The position numbers were made by a program, and so were the translations under genes. The notes below the pieces were generated by a model. That model was not told the DNA's origin, made no database searches, and was given only the letters and a program-made list of their open reading frames with translations. From NCBI GenBank assembly GCA_041678045.1, contig JBAYOV010000009.1, positions 13,545 through 77,544 of the forward strand: 64,000 bases of DNA, read 5' to 3'. Every line of letters starts with the position of its first letter. Positions within the stretch are counted from its first letter, which is position 1. The stretch is from UBA2357 sp041678045 (GTDB lineage: Bacteria > Pseudomonadota > Gammaproteobacteria > Burkholderiales > Rhodocyclaceae). Shown here in pieces: positions 25,302 to 34,334 of the stretch.

Positions 25302-28300
25302 ATGACCCAGCGCCTGCGAGAGATTCCCTACAACTACACTTCGTTCTCGGACCGCGAGATCGTCATCCGCCTGCTCGGGCACGATGCATGGAACACCCTG
25401 CAGTCGCTGCGTGACGAACGGGTCACCGGCCGCTCTGCGCGCATGCTCTACGAGGTGCTGGGCGACATTTGGGTGGTGCAGCGCAACCCCTATCTGCAAG
25501 ATGACCTGCTCGACAACCGCAACCGCCGCGATGCCCTGATCGACGCCTTGCGCCACCGCCTGAGCGAGGTGGAGAAGCGTCGTCAGGAAAGCGCCAGCGA
25601 AGACCCCGAGCGCAGCGCCAAGGTGGCGCAGTTGGTGCGGGCCGCCGAGCAATGCGTGCAAAGCTTCGCACGCTTCTTCGACGAAACGGCGGCCCTGCGC
25701 AAGCAGGCCCTGCGCGAACTGGTCCGGCACACCCACAAGGACAACATCTGCTTCGATGGACATGCGCGCGTGTCGCATGTCACCGACGCCACCGACTGGC
25801 GGGTGGAGTACCCGTTTGTGGTGCTGTACCCCGACACCGAGGACGAAATGGCTCCGCTGGTGCGGGCCTGCATCGAACTGGGGCTGACCATCATTCCGCG
25901 CGGAGGCGGCACCGGCTACACCGGCGGCGCCGTACCGCTGGACGCACGCTCGGTCGTCATCAACACCGAAAAGCTCATCGATCTCGGCCCGGTCGAGGAC
26001 ACCCTCCTGCCCGGCCTGTCCGAAGCGGTGGCCACCATCCGCACCGGTGCCGGCGTGGTCACCGACCGGGTGTCCGAAGCGGCGGCAGCGGCCGGCCGGG
26101 TGTTTGCGGTCGACCCCACCTCCGCCAGCGCTTCCTGTATCGGTGGCAACATCGCAATGAACGCAGGCGGCAAAAAGGCTGTCCTGTGGGGCACTGCGCT
26201 GGACAACCTCGCCTGGTGGAAAATGGTGACCCCCGATGGTGACTGGCTGGAAGTGGAGCGCCTCAATCACAACCTGGGCAAGATCCACGAGCAGCAGACC
26301 GTCGAGTTCCGGCTCAAGCGCTTCGACTCCAGCGGACACAAGCTGCTGTCCGAAGAAATGCTCTCCATGCCGGGCGCGCACTGCCGCAAGGACGGGCTGG
26401 GCAAGGACGTCACCGACAAATTCCTGGGGGGCGTGCCGGGCGTGCAGAAGGAAGGCACCGATGGCCTGATCGTGGCCGCGCGCTGGGTGCTGCACAAGAT
26501 GCCCCCGGTGACCCGCACCGTCTGTCTCGAATTCTTTGGCCAGGTGCGCGAGGCCGTGCCGGCCATCGTCGAGATCACCGACTATTTCAAACCCGGCGGC
26601 GAAGGCCACAAGGCCGGGGTGCAGTTGGCCGGCCTTGAGCACCTGGACGAACGCTATGTGGCCGCCGTGGGGTACACCACCAAGGCGAAGCGGCACGGAC
26701 GGCCCAAGATGGTGCTGATCGGTGACATCGTCGGCCATGACGAAGCCACGGTCATGAGCGCCGCCTCCGAGGTGGTGCGCATGTGCAACCTGCGCTCGGC
26801 CGAAGGCTTCATCGCCGCCTCGCCGGAACAGCGCAAGCGCTTCTGGCTGGACCGCTCGCGCACGGCGGCCATCTCGCGCCACACCAACGCCTTCAAGATC
26901 AACGAAGATGTGGTGATTCCGCTGCCGCGCATGGGCGATTACTGCGACGGCATCGAACGCATCAACATCGAGCTGTCGACCCAGAACAAGCTCGCGCTGT
27001 GCGACGCGCTGAGCGAATTCCTGCAGGGTGAGTTGCCGCTCAATCTGGCCGACGCCAGCCTGTCCCGCGACGAGATCATCGGCGACCGTCGCCAGGCGGC
27101 ACTCGACTATGTCGCCATGGTGCGCCGCCGCTGGCAATGGCTGCTGGACAGTCTCGACATCCCGCTGGCCGAGGCCGAGCAGCACTTCGAAGCCTACGGC
27201 GTGCAGGCAGGCGAGCTCACCAACCGTGCCGACAACCCGGTACTGTTCCACCGCTTGCAGGACTACTCCGTGCGGGTGTCGTGGAAGACCGAACTGCGCC
27301 CGCGCCTGGAAAAGATTTTCGACGGCCTGCTGTTCGCCCCGGTGCTCGAGCGCATCCGGGCCATCCATAAGGACGTGCTGCGTGGCCGGGTATTCGTGGC
27401 CCTGCACATGCATGCCGGCGACGGCAATGTGCACACCAACATCCCGGTCAACTCCGACAACTACGAGATGCTCGCCACCGCCAACCGCGCAGTTGACCGC
27501 ATCATGGCGCTGGCCCGCTCGCTGGACGGGGTGATTTCCGGCGAACACGGCATTGGCCTGACCAAGCTCGACTATCTCACCGACGACGAGATGGCCAGCT
27601 TCTGGACCTACAAGCAGAAGGTGGACCCGAAAGGCCACTTCAACCGTGGCAAGCTGATGCGCCGCTCCAGCCTGCCGGGGGTCTCGCCCGGCAACCTGGA
27701 CAACGCCTACACCCCCAGCTTCAACCTGATGGGCCACGAATCGCTGATCATGGAGCAGACCGAGATCAGCGACATCGCGCACGACATCAAGGACTGCCTG
27801 CGCTGCGGCAAGTGCAAGCCGGTGTGCTCCACGCATGTCCCGCGCGCCAACCTGCTGTACAGCCCGCGCAACAAGATTCTCAGCACCTCGCTGCTGATCG
27901 AAGCCTTCCTGTACGAAGAGCAGACCCGGCGGGGCGTGTCGCTGGCGCACTGGTCGGAATTCGAGGATGTAGCCGCACACTGCACGGTCTGCCACAAGTG
28001 CGAAAAGCCCTGCCCGGTCGACATCGACTTTGGCGACGTATCGATCAAGATGCGCAACCTGCTGCGCAAGCAGGGCAAGAAATCCTTCAACCCCGGCACG
28101 GCCGCTGCAATGGCCTTCCTCACCGCCAAGGATCCGGCCACGATCAAGCTCATTCGCAAGGGCATGATCGACTGGGGCTACAAGGCGCAGCGCCTGGGAC
28201 ACCGCATCGGCAAGTCGCTCGGCCTGATCCAGGAACAGGTGCGCACCCCACCGGCCACCGTCGGCAAGCCGCCCCTGGTGTCACCCACGGTGAAGGCGCA

Positions 28301-29216
28301 GGTGATTCACTTCATCAACAAGCCGATGCCGGGCAACCTGCCCAAGCGCACCAGCCGCGCCCTGCTCGACATCGAGGACGACAAGATCATCCCGGTGATC
28401 CGCAATCCGCAACTGCGCCGCGACGAGTCGGACGCCGTTTTCTACTTCCCCGGTTGCGGCTCGGAGCGCCTGTTCAGCCAGGTGGGGCTGGCCACGCAGG
28501 CGATGCTCTACCATGTCGGCACCACCACCGTGCTGCCGCCGGGCTACCTGTGCTGCGGCTACCCGCAGACCTCGGCGGGCTTCGAGGACAAGGGCCAGCA
28601 GATCACCACCGACAACCGGGTGCTGTTTCATCGTGTTGCCAACACGCTGAACTATCTGGACATCAAGACTGTGGTGGTGTCCTGCGGCACCTGCCTGGAC
28701 CAGCTCGAAAAGTATCAGTTCGAGAAGATCTTCCCCGGCTGCCGGCTGGTGGACATCCATGAATACCTGCTGGAGAAGGGCGTCAGGCTCGACGGTGTCA
28801 CCGGCACCCGCTACATGTATCACGAGCCTTGCCATACGCCGATGAAACACCACCAGGGCATCAAGGTGGCCAACGAGCTGATGGGCACCCGGGTCGACCT
28901 CTCCGACCGCTGCTGCGGCGAATCCGGTACGCTGGCAGTGAGCCGGCCGGACATCTCCACCCAGGTGCGCTTCCGCAAGCAGCAGGAAATCGAGAAAGGC
29001 GCGGCCGCACTGCGCGAGGACGCCCCGAACGCCGCCGTGAAGGTGCTCACCTCCTGCCCGAGCTGCCTGCAGGGTCTGTCACGCTACGCCAATGACGGCA
29101 ATGTCGACGCCGACTACATCGTCATTGAAATGGCGCGCAAGATTCTGGGGGAGGACTGGATGCCCGACTATGTGGCCCGCGCCAACAACGGTGGCATCGA
29201 GCGGGTGCTGCTGTAA
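25302..29216 (+). CDS. DUF3683-type FAD-linked oxidase/Fe-S oxidoreductase (GlcD-GlcF-like fusion)
   Basis: 1304 residues. N-terminal ~160 residues are a DUF3683-like region. The FAD-binding type 4 domain has IPRGGGTGYTGG near 200, and an FAD-oxidase C-terminal domain extends to ~790 (HMHAGDGNVHTN, SGEHGIGLTK). Two ferredoxin-like clusters follow (CLRCGKCKPVC near 832, CHKCEKPCP near 896). Two CCG domains come last: FPGCG...CCGYP near 1050-1088 and EPCH...CCGESG near 1172-1205. The family oxidises D-2-hydroxy acids such as D-lactate, glycolate or D-2-hydroxyglutarate and passes electrons to quinone; the substrate here is unknown. The very long antisense open frame is a codon-phase shadow. Confidence 0.9.
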   Translation: MTQRLREIPYNYTSFSDREIVIRLLGHDAWNTLQSLRDERVTGRSARMLYEVLGDIWVVQRNPYLQDDLLDNRNRRDALIDALRHRLSEVEKRRQESASEDPERSAKVAQLVRAAEQCVQSFARFFDETAALRKQALRELVRHTHKDNICFDGHARVSHVTDATDWRVEYPFVVLYPDTEDEMAPLVRACIELGLTIIPRGGGTGYTGGAVPLDARSVVINTEKLIDLGPVEDTLLPGLSEAVATIRTGAGVVTDRVSEAAAAAGRVFAVDPTSASASCIGGNIAMNAGGKKAVLWGTALDNLAWWKMVTPDGDWLEVERLNHNLGKIHEQQTVEFRLKRFDSSGHKLLSEEMLSMPGAHCRKDGLGKDVTDKFLGGVPGVQKEGTDGLIVAARWVLHKMPPVTRTVCLEFFGQVREAVPAIVEITDYFKPGGEGHKAGVQLAGLEHLDERYVAAVGYTTKAKRHGRPKMVLIGDIVGHDEATVMSAASEVVRMCNLRSAEGFIAASPEQRKRFWLDRSRTAAISRHTNAFKINEDVVIPLPRMGDYCDGIERINIELSTQNKLALCDALSEFLQGELPLNLADASLSRDEIIGDRRQAALDYVAMVRRRWQWLLDSLDIPLAEAEQHFEAYGVQAGELTNRADNPVLFHRLQDYSVRVSWKTELRPRLEKIFDGLLFAPVLERIRAIHKDVLRGRVFVALHMHAGDGNVHTNIPVNSDNYEMLATANRAVDRIMALARSLDGVISGEHGIGLTKLDYLTDDEMASFWTYKQKVDPKGHFNRGKLMRRSSLPGVSPGNLDNAYTPSFNLMGHESLIMEQTEISDIAHDIKDCLRCGKCKPVCSTHVPRANLLYSPRNKILSTSLLIEAFLYEEQTRRGVSLAHWSEFEDVAAHCTVCHKCEKPCPVDIDFGDVSIKMRNLLRKQGKKSFNPGTAAAMAFLTAKDPATIKLIRKGMIDWGYKAQRLGHRIGKSLGLIQEQVRTPPATVGKPPLVSPTVKAQVIHFINKPMPGNLPKRTSRALLDIEDDKIIPVIRNPQLRRDESDAVFYFPGCGSERLFSQVGLATQAMLYHVGTTTVLPPGYLCCGYPQTSAGFEDKGQQITTDNRVLFHRVANTLNYLDIKTVVVSCGTCLDQLEKYQFEKIFPGCRLVDIHEYLLEKGVRLDGVTGTRYMYHEPCHTPMKHHQGIKVANELMGTRVDLSDRCCGESGTLAVSRPDISTQVRFRKQQEIEKGAAALREDAPNAAVKVLTSCPSCLQGLSRYANDGNVDADYIVIEMARKILGEDWMPDYVARANNGGIERVLL

Positions 29217-29265
29217 GCCTCACCCAACAGCACTCACCGCACGCTTCGGCGGCCCTGCCCGACGC

Positions 29266-30075
29266 TCAGTCCGGCAGGGCTTCGTCCGGGTAAAGGCGCT
29301 GCCACAGCGCCCGCAGGGCCGAAGCCGCGCCGCTGCGCAGGTGATGATCCACCACCTGGCTGATGGTGGTGCGCTCAGGGTTGATCTCCACCGTGGGAAT
29401 GCCGTTCTGGTGTGCCCACACCACCGGCCCGGCAATATAGGCAAACACGCTGGTGGTGCCCACCGACACCACCAGATCCACCCCCGCGTTCAGAATCGCC
29501 TCCAGTTGCGCCATTTCGCGCTCGGGCAGCATCTCGCCGAACAGCACCACATCGGGCCGCAACAGGCTGCCGCACACCGGACACTCCGGGGGCAGCTTCA
29601 GGCCAGCATAGCTTTGCACATCGCGCGCATGGTGGCACTCGGTGCAGCGCAGGCGGTGAATCCGTCCATGCACCTCGATCAGGTGCTGCGAGCCGGCCTC
29701 CCGGTGCAGGCCATCCACATTCTGGGTCAGCACGAACAGTTCGGGCTTGCGCCGTTCCAGCGCAGCAATCACCTTGTGCGCATCGTTCGGCCGCGCATCG
29801 CGGCAATTCGCCTCGATCTCGCTGATGTATTTCCAGGTCAGCTCCGGCCTGTGTGCCAGCATCGCCCCCGACAGGGCCTCCTCAATGCTCAGGCCATCAT
29901 CGGTGAGGCGTTCCTGATACAGGCCGCCCACACCGCGATACGTGGGCAGCCCCGAGTCGGCCGAAATGCCCGCACCGGTGATGAACAGGATGCGCGATGC
30001 CCGCTCGATGCACTGCGCCACCCCGTCCAGCGTGCTTTCCAGCGTGTGCGCTGGCTCATGTTCCCTGGCATCCAT
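29266..30075 (-). CDS. SIR2 family NAD-dependent protein deacylase
   Basis: 269 residues. NAD-binding TGAGISADSGLPTYRG near residue 35, catalytic histidine in QNVDGLHREAG, and a four-cysteine zinc site (CTECH and CPVCGS). It removes acyl groups from lysines using NAD+. The ATG at 30075 lies inside the end of the upstream molybdopterin oxidoreductase gene (20-base overlap), so the two are co-translated. The frame is open further upstream to 30144 without conserved sequence. Confidence 0.92.
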   Translation of the reverse strand: MDAREHEPAHTLESTLDGVAQCIERASRILFITGAGISADSGLPTYRGVGGLYQERLTDDGLSIEEALSGAMLAHRPELTWKYISEIEANCRDARPNDAHKVIAALERRKPELFVLTQNVDGLHREAGSQHLIEVHGRIHRLRCTECHHARDVQSYAGLKLPPECPVCGSLLRPDVVLFGEMLPEREMAQLEAILNAGVDLVVSVGTTSVFAYIAGPVVWAHQNGIPTVEINPERTTISQVVDHHLRSGAASALRALWQRLYPDEALPD

Positions 30076-32155
30076 TCGCGCTGCCCTCCACTTCGACCAG
30101 ACAATCATGAAAGGTTGCCCCGCCCCCCATGTCGGACAGGGCATCGGACGTCACCGCATTGGCATTCTCGCCGTCGCCCGAGTGCTTGCGCCACCAGATC
30201 GACGGGCACACCACCACCCCGGGGCGGCAGCGCTCGGTAATGCAGGCGGTAGCGTGAAAAGCCCCTCGATCATTGAAGATGCGCACCCGCATGCCGTCGC
30301 TCAAGCCGCGCGAACGGGCATCGTCAGGATGGATTTCCAGCCTCGGCGCCCCCTCCTGCTCCAGAAAGCGCGGCAGGTTGGCAAAGCTGGTGTTCAGGAA
30401 ATTGCGGGCGGGCGGCGAGATGAAGGCCAGCGGAAAACGCCGTGCCAACTCAGGCTGACGATGGGGCGACTCATGCGGCGGCACCCAGGCCGGCAAGGGG
30501 TCCAGCCCCTGATCGGCCAGCCACTGGCTGTGGAATTCGCACTTGCCGGACGGCGTGGGGAAGCCGCCGTTGGCAAAAGGCTTGAGCGGGCGGGGCAGAT
30601 TGAGCCGCGCCCAGCCACGTTCGGCAAGCGTTCCGGCATCCACGCCCAGCGCCCGCAGATCGCGGCGGCGCAAGGCCTGCGCACCGATGGCCTCGTCGGA
30701 CGCCTGGAAAGCCGCCTCTGCAAAGCCCATGCGCTGCGCCAGCCGGCGGAACACTTCGCTGTTCGGCAATGCCTCGGCGAGCGGGGCAATCGCCGGTGTG
30801 TTCTGCACCATGTACAGATGACCGTAGCTCTTGTGCACATCGAAGTGCTCAAGCTGGCTGGTGGCGGGCAACAGAATGTCGGCGTAGTCGGCCGTATCGG
30901 TCTGGAACAGGTCGTGCACCACGCAGAACAGGTCCTCGCGCATGAAGCCCTCGCGCACCCGCCGCCCATTCGGGGCCACCGCGACCGGATTGGCGTTGTA
31001 CACATGCACGGCACGGATCGGCGGGTTGGCGGTGCTCAGCAGGGCCTCGCCAATCCGCGACATGTTGATGCTGCGTGGCGGGCGACCCTCCACCTGCGGA
31101 TACAGGTCGGGCCGCTCCAGCGCCTCGGCATCCACCGGAAAATACCCCGAGGTCGAGAGCAGCGCCCCACCGGCCGCATCGCGCCAGGCGCCGGTCAGTG
31201 CGGGCAAACAGGCAATGTTGCGCACCGCCATGCCACCGCCGTGACAACGGTTGAGACCGTAGTTGAGCCGGATCACCGAAGGCCGGGTACGGCCATACTC
31301 GATGGCCAGCGCGCGGATCACCCCGGCAGGCACTCCGGTGAGCGGCGCGGCCCACTCGGGCGTGCACAGGCACACCCGCCCGGCCAGCGCCTCGAAACCG
31401 AGGGTATGGCGGGCAATGTAGTCGTGATCGAGCAGATCCTCGGCAATCAGCACCTGCATCATGGCCAGTGCCAGGGCGCTGTCGGTGCCGGGCATGGGCG
31501 CAATGTGCTGGTCGCACTTTTCCGCCGTCTGGCTGCGCCACGGATCGATGCACACCAGCCGCGCGCCGCTGCGGCGTGCAGCCTGCATGTAGCGCCAGCC
31601 ATGCAGGTTGGTCACCACCGGATTGCCGCCCCAGATGAGAATCAGGCGCGCCTCCGCGAGCGCCTCCGGATCGGTTCCCATGGAGGCCCCCACCGTGGCC
31701 CGCCAGCCCGCGCTACCGGCCGATGCGCAGATCGTCTGTTCCAGCCGGGAAGCCCCCAGCCGGTTGAAAAAACGCTGATCCAGGCTGGCCCCCTGCACAA
31801 AGCCCAGGGTGCCGCCATAGTGGTAGGGCAGGATCGCACGCGGATCGTCCGCCGCAATCCGCGCATACTGCTGCGCAATGGTGTCCAGCGCCTCATCCCA
31901 GCCGATCCGCTCGAAACGTCCCTCGCCCTTGCGGCCGACGCGCTTCATCGGATGGCGCAGACGCTGCTCCGAATACACCCGCTCAAGATAGTGTGCCACC
32001 TTGGTGCACAACACTCCGGCGGTGAAGGGATGATCCTGTGCGCCACGCACCTTCACTGCCCGGCCATCGGCCACGGTGATTTCCATGGCACAGGTGTCCG
32101 GGCAGTCGTGCGGGCAAGCCGCCCGCACCGTGATGTGCTCGGGCGGCGGCTTCAT
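30056..32155 (-). CDS. Molybdopterin oxidoreductase (DMSO reductase family), Fe4S4-containing
   Basis: 699 residues. An N-terminal 4Fe-4S site reads CPHDCPDTC with a fourth cysteine in VLCTKV, followed by the molybdopterin core (GWDEAL, IWGGNP, LVCIDP) and a C-terminal molydopterin-binding domain (PDDARSRGLSDGM). There is no Tat signal, so it is probably cytoplasmic. No small subunit or membrane anchor is encoded beside it, and the substrate is unknown. It abuts the coiled-coil gene upstream (shared base at 32155) and overlaps the sirtuin gene. Confidence 0.9.
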   Translation of the reverse strand: MKPPPEHITVRAACPHDCPDTCAMEITVADGRAVKVRGAQDHPFTAGVLCTKVAHYLERVYSEQRLRHPMKRVGRKGEGRFERIGWDEALDTIAQQYARIAADDPRAILPYHYGGTLGFVQGASLDQRFFNRLGASRLEQTICASAGSAGWRATVGASMGTDPEALAEARLILIWGGNPVVTNLHGWRYMQAARRSGARLVCIDPWRSQTAEKCDQHIAPMPGTDSALALAMMQVLIAEDLLDHDYIARHTLGFEALAGRVCLCTPEWAAPLTGVPAGVIRALAIEYGRTRPSVIRLNYGLNRCHGGGMAVRNIACLPALTGAWRDAAGGALLSTSGYFPVDAEALERPDLYPQVEGRPPRSINMSRIGEALLSTANPPIRAVHVYNANPVAVAPNGRRVREGFMREDLFCVVHDLFQTDTADYADILLPATSQLEHFDVHKSYGHLYMVQNTPAIAPLAEALPNSEVFRRLAQRMGFAEAAFQASDEAIGAQALRRRDLRALGVDAGTLAERGWARLNLPRPLKPFANGGFPTPSGKCEFHSQWLADQGLDPLPAWVPPHESPHRQPELARRFPLAFISPPARNFLNTSFANLPRFLEQEGAPRLEIHPDDARSRGLSDGMRVRIFNDRGAFHATACITERCRPGVVVCPSIWWRKHSGDGENANAVTSDALSDMGGGATFHDCLVEVEGSANGCQGT

Positions 32156-32802
32156 CAGCGCACCGAGAAGCCGGACGCCAGCAACTCGGCGTAGCGCCTG
32201 CGGTCAGCGGCAAAACGTTCGCGCACGGCGCGCTTTTCGATTTCCTTGCTCTCCAGCACCCGGCGATAGCTCGCCATCTCGGACTCAATGGAAGCAAACG
32301 CGTTTTCCAGTTCGCGCGGCAGTTGCCTGCCCTCGTAGAACTCGGCCTCCTTCCTGAGCACCGCCCGCTCACCGATCAACTCGCGCTCGCGCTCAAGAAT
32401 CTCCGGCACCCCTCGGTCGATTTCTGCCAGTGCGCGCAGTTCAGCCTCGTCTATCGCCTCCAGCGACGGGTAGGTTTCGAACAAGGCTTCATCCAGACGG
32501 CGCTGCACCAGGCGACGCGCCTCTTCCTCACGCTCCAGACGCTCGGCCTCGGCACGGCGTTCGAGTTCTTCCCTGGTGAGCGGCGCCGACACATGCCGGC
32601 GCACCGTGCCCTGAGGCGATATCTCGCGATAGGCCCTGCCGAAGCAGGCTGCCGGCAGCACATCGCCACACACCGGCCGGCCAGCGTCATTCTCACAGCA
32701 GAAAATCGTCTGGCCTCCGGACGAAGACTGCGCACTGCCCATCACTGGCAGCAGCAGCGTCAGCGCCAGAGCGCCCATGCTAAGCGTTTTCAGCGGTCCC
32801 AT
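32155..32802 (-). CDS. Hypothetical periplasmic coiled-coil protein
   Basis: 215 residues. A signal peptide (MGPLKTLSMGALALTLLLP...GSAQ) is followed by a short four-cysteine region (FCCENDAGRPVCGDVLPAAC) resembling the start of DUF4124-like proteins. A long charged coiled coil then runs from about residue 70 to the end (LEREEEARRLVQRRLDEAL and so on). I do not recognise a function. The ATG at 32802 lies within the end of pyrE; an ATG at 32829 is possible. Confidence 0.7.
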   Translation of the reverse strand: MGPLKTLSMGALALTLLLPVMGSAQSSSGGQTIFCCENDAGRPVCGDVLPAACFGRAYREISPQGTVRRHVSAPLTREELERRAEAERLEREEEARRLVQRRLDEALFETYPSLEAIDEAELRALAEIDRGVPEILERERELIGERAVLRKEAEFYEGRQLPRELENAFASIESEMASYRRVLESKEIEKRAVRERFAADRRRYAELLASGFSVR

Positions 32803-33427
32803 ATGTGTCCCGATAGGCTTGTACGGCATCCAGGTTGGCGACCAGTTCGGGGCTGTCCGACAGAAAACCGATGAGATCGCTCAATGTCGCCACGGCCACC
32901 ACCGGAATACCGAAGGTTTCGCGCACTTCCTGCACGGCAGACAAGGCCCCCGTGCCCCGCTCCATCCGGTCGAGCGCAATCACCACGCCCGCCGGCTCGG
33001 CGCCCTGCGCCCTGATGATGTTGACCGATTCACGCACGGAAGTGCCCGCCGAAATCACATCGTCCAGAATCAGCACCCGCCCCGCCATCGGCGCACCGAT
33101 CAGGGTGCCGCCCTCGCCATGGTCCTTCGCTTCCTTGCGGTTGAAACTGAACGGCACATTACGCCCGCGCTCGGCCAGACACATCGCCACGCCCGCCACC
33201 AGCGGAATGCCCTTGTACGCCGGGCCAAACAGCATGTCATACTCAAGACCGCTGTTCAAGATTGCTTCGGCATAGAATCCGCACAGCGCGCGGAACGACT
33301 CACCATCATCGAACAGGCCGGCATTGAAGAAATACGGAGACTGGCGCCCCGCCTTGGTGGTGAAGGCGCCAAAGCGGAGTACCCCCTTGCGGCAGGCCAG
33401 ATCAATGAAATCGCGGCTGAAAGTCAT
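32780..33427 (-). CDS. pyrE: Orotate phosphoribosyltransferase
   Basis: 215 residues with the PRPP-binding loop LILDDVISAGTS and the substrate region FGPAYKGIPL, standard for PyrE. It makes orotidine 5'-monophosphate in pyrimidine synthesis. It heads the minus-strand run pyrE-coiled coil-molybdopterin oxidoreductase-sirtuin and is divergent from xthA across 94 bases, a frequent proteobacterial pair. Confidence 0.96.
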   Translation of the reverse strand: MTFSRDFIDLACRKGVLRFGAFTTKAGRQSPYFFNAGLFDDGESFRALCGFYAEAILNSGLEYDMLFGPAYKGIPLVAGVAMCLAERGRNVPFSFNRKEAKDHGEGGTLIGAPMAGRVLILDDVISAGTSVRESVNIIRAQGAEPAGVVIALDRMERGTGALSAVQEVRETFGIPVVAVATLSDLIGFLSDSPELVANLDAVQAYRDTYGTAENA

Positions 33428-33521
33428 GCGTTCTTCCTGAGTGACAATACATTCACCCTCACGTCACGCCAATTTGCGGCTATAGTCGCCAGCCTGTTGC
33501 AACACAAGGGATTGAGCTGGA

Positions 33522-34304
33522 ATGTTACGCGTCATCACCGCCAACCTCAACGGCATTCGTTCGGCCTCGCGCAAGGGTTTTTTCGACTGGCTTGGACAAC
33601 AGGACGCCGATTTTGTCTGTCTTCAGGAGCTCAAGGCACAGGCGGCTGACATGAGCCCCGGGATGCTTGCCCCTCCCGGCTATTCCGGCCATTTTCATTA
33701 CGCCGAGAAAAAAGGGTATAGCGGCGTCGGCATTTACACGCGTCACGCCCCGGATGAAGTCATTGTCGGGCTGGATGTGGCGGAATTCGATGCCGAAGGT
33801 CGTTATATCGAAGTGGTGTGCGGCAATCTGTCGATCATTTCGGTTTATCTGCCTTCCGGTTCCAGCGGTGAGGTACGGCAGGAAGCCAAATTCCGTTTCA
33901 TGGAGCATTTCTACACCCACCTGGCCGAACTCGCGCAACGCGGCCGCGAAGTGGTCCTGTGCGGCGACTGGAACATCGCCCACAAGGAAATCGACCTGAA
34001 AAACTGGAAATCCAACCAGAAGAACTCCGGCTTTTTGCCCGAGGAACGCGCCTGGCTGAGCCGGGTCATCGACGAACTGGGCTGGGTGGACGTGTATCGC
34101 CGCCTGCACCCGGACGCCACCGACGCCTGCTACACCTGGTGGTCCAACCGTGGCCAGGCCTGGGCGAAGAATGTCGGCTGGCGTCTGGACTACCAACTCG
34201 CCACCCCCGGCATCGCCGACCGTGCCCGGCACGCCTCGGTGTACAAGGAAACGCGCTTCAGCGACCACGCACCGCTGACCATCGATTACGACAACAGTAT
34301 CTGA
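33522..34304 (+). CDS. xthA: Exodeoxyribonuclease III
   Basis: 260 residues of the AP endonuclease/exonuclease III family. Catalytic motifs LQELKAQ (metal-binding glutamate), CGDWNIAH and the terminal FSDHAPL are all present. It processes abasic sites and 3' blocked ends in base excision repair. It converges with the pilin operon, ending 30 bases from the last pilin gene. Confidence 0.95.
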   Translation: MLRVITANLNGIRSASRKGFFDWLGQQDADFVCLQELKAQAADMSPGMLAPPGYSGHFHYAEKKGYSGVGIYTRHAPDEVIVGLDVAEFDAEGRYIEVVCGNLSIISVYLPSGSSGEVRQEAKFRFMEHFYTHLAELAQRGREVVLCGDWNIAHKEIDLKNWKSNQKNSGFLPEERAWLSRVIDELGWVDVYRRLHPDATDACYTWWSNRGQAWAKNVGWRLDYQLATPGIADRARHASVYKETRFSDHAPLTIDYDNSI

Positions 34305-34334
34305 GCGCCCCGTACCCGTCACGCACTCGGAACC

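Noticed and set aside
25227..28202. A 991-codon open frame on the minus strand
   Set aside because: It is exactly antisense to the conserved oxidoreductase gene and is composed of the repetitive His/Gln/Val/Gly sequence expected from reading GC-rich codons backwards.
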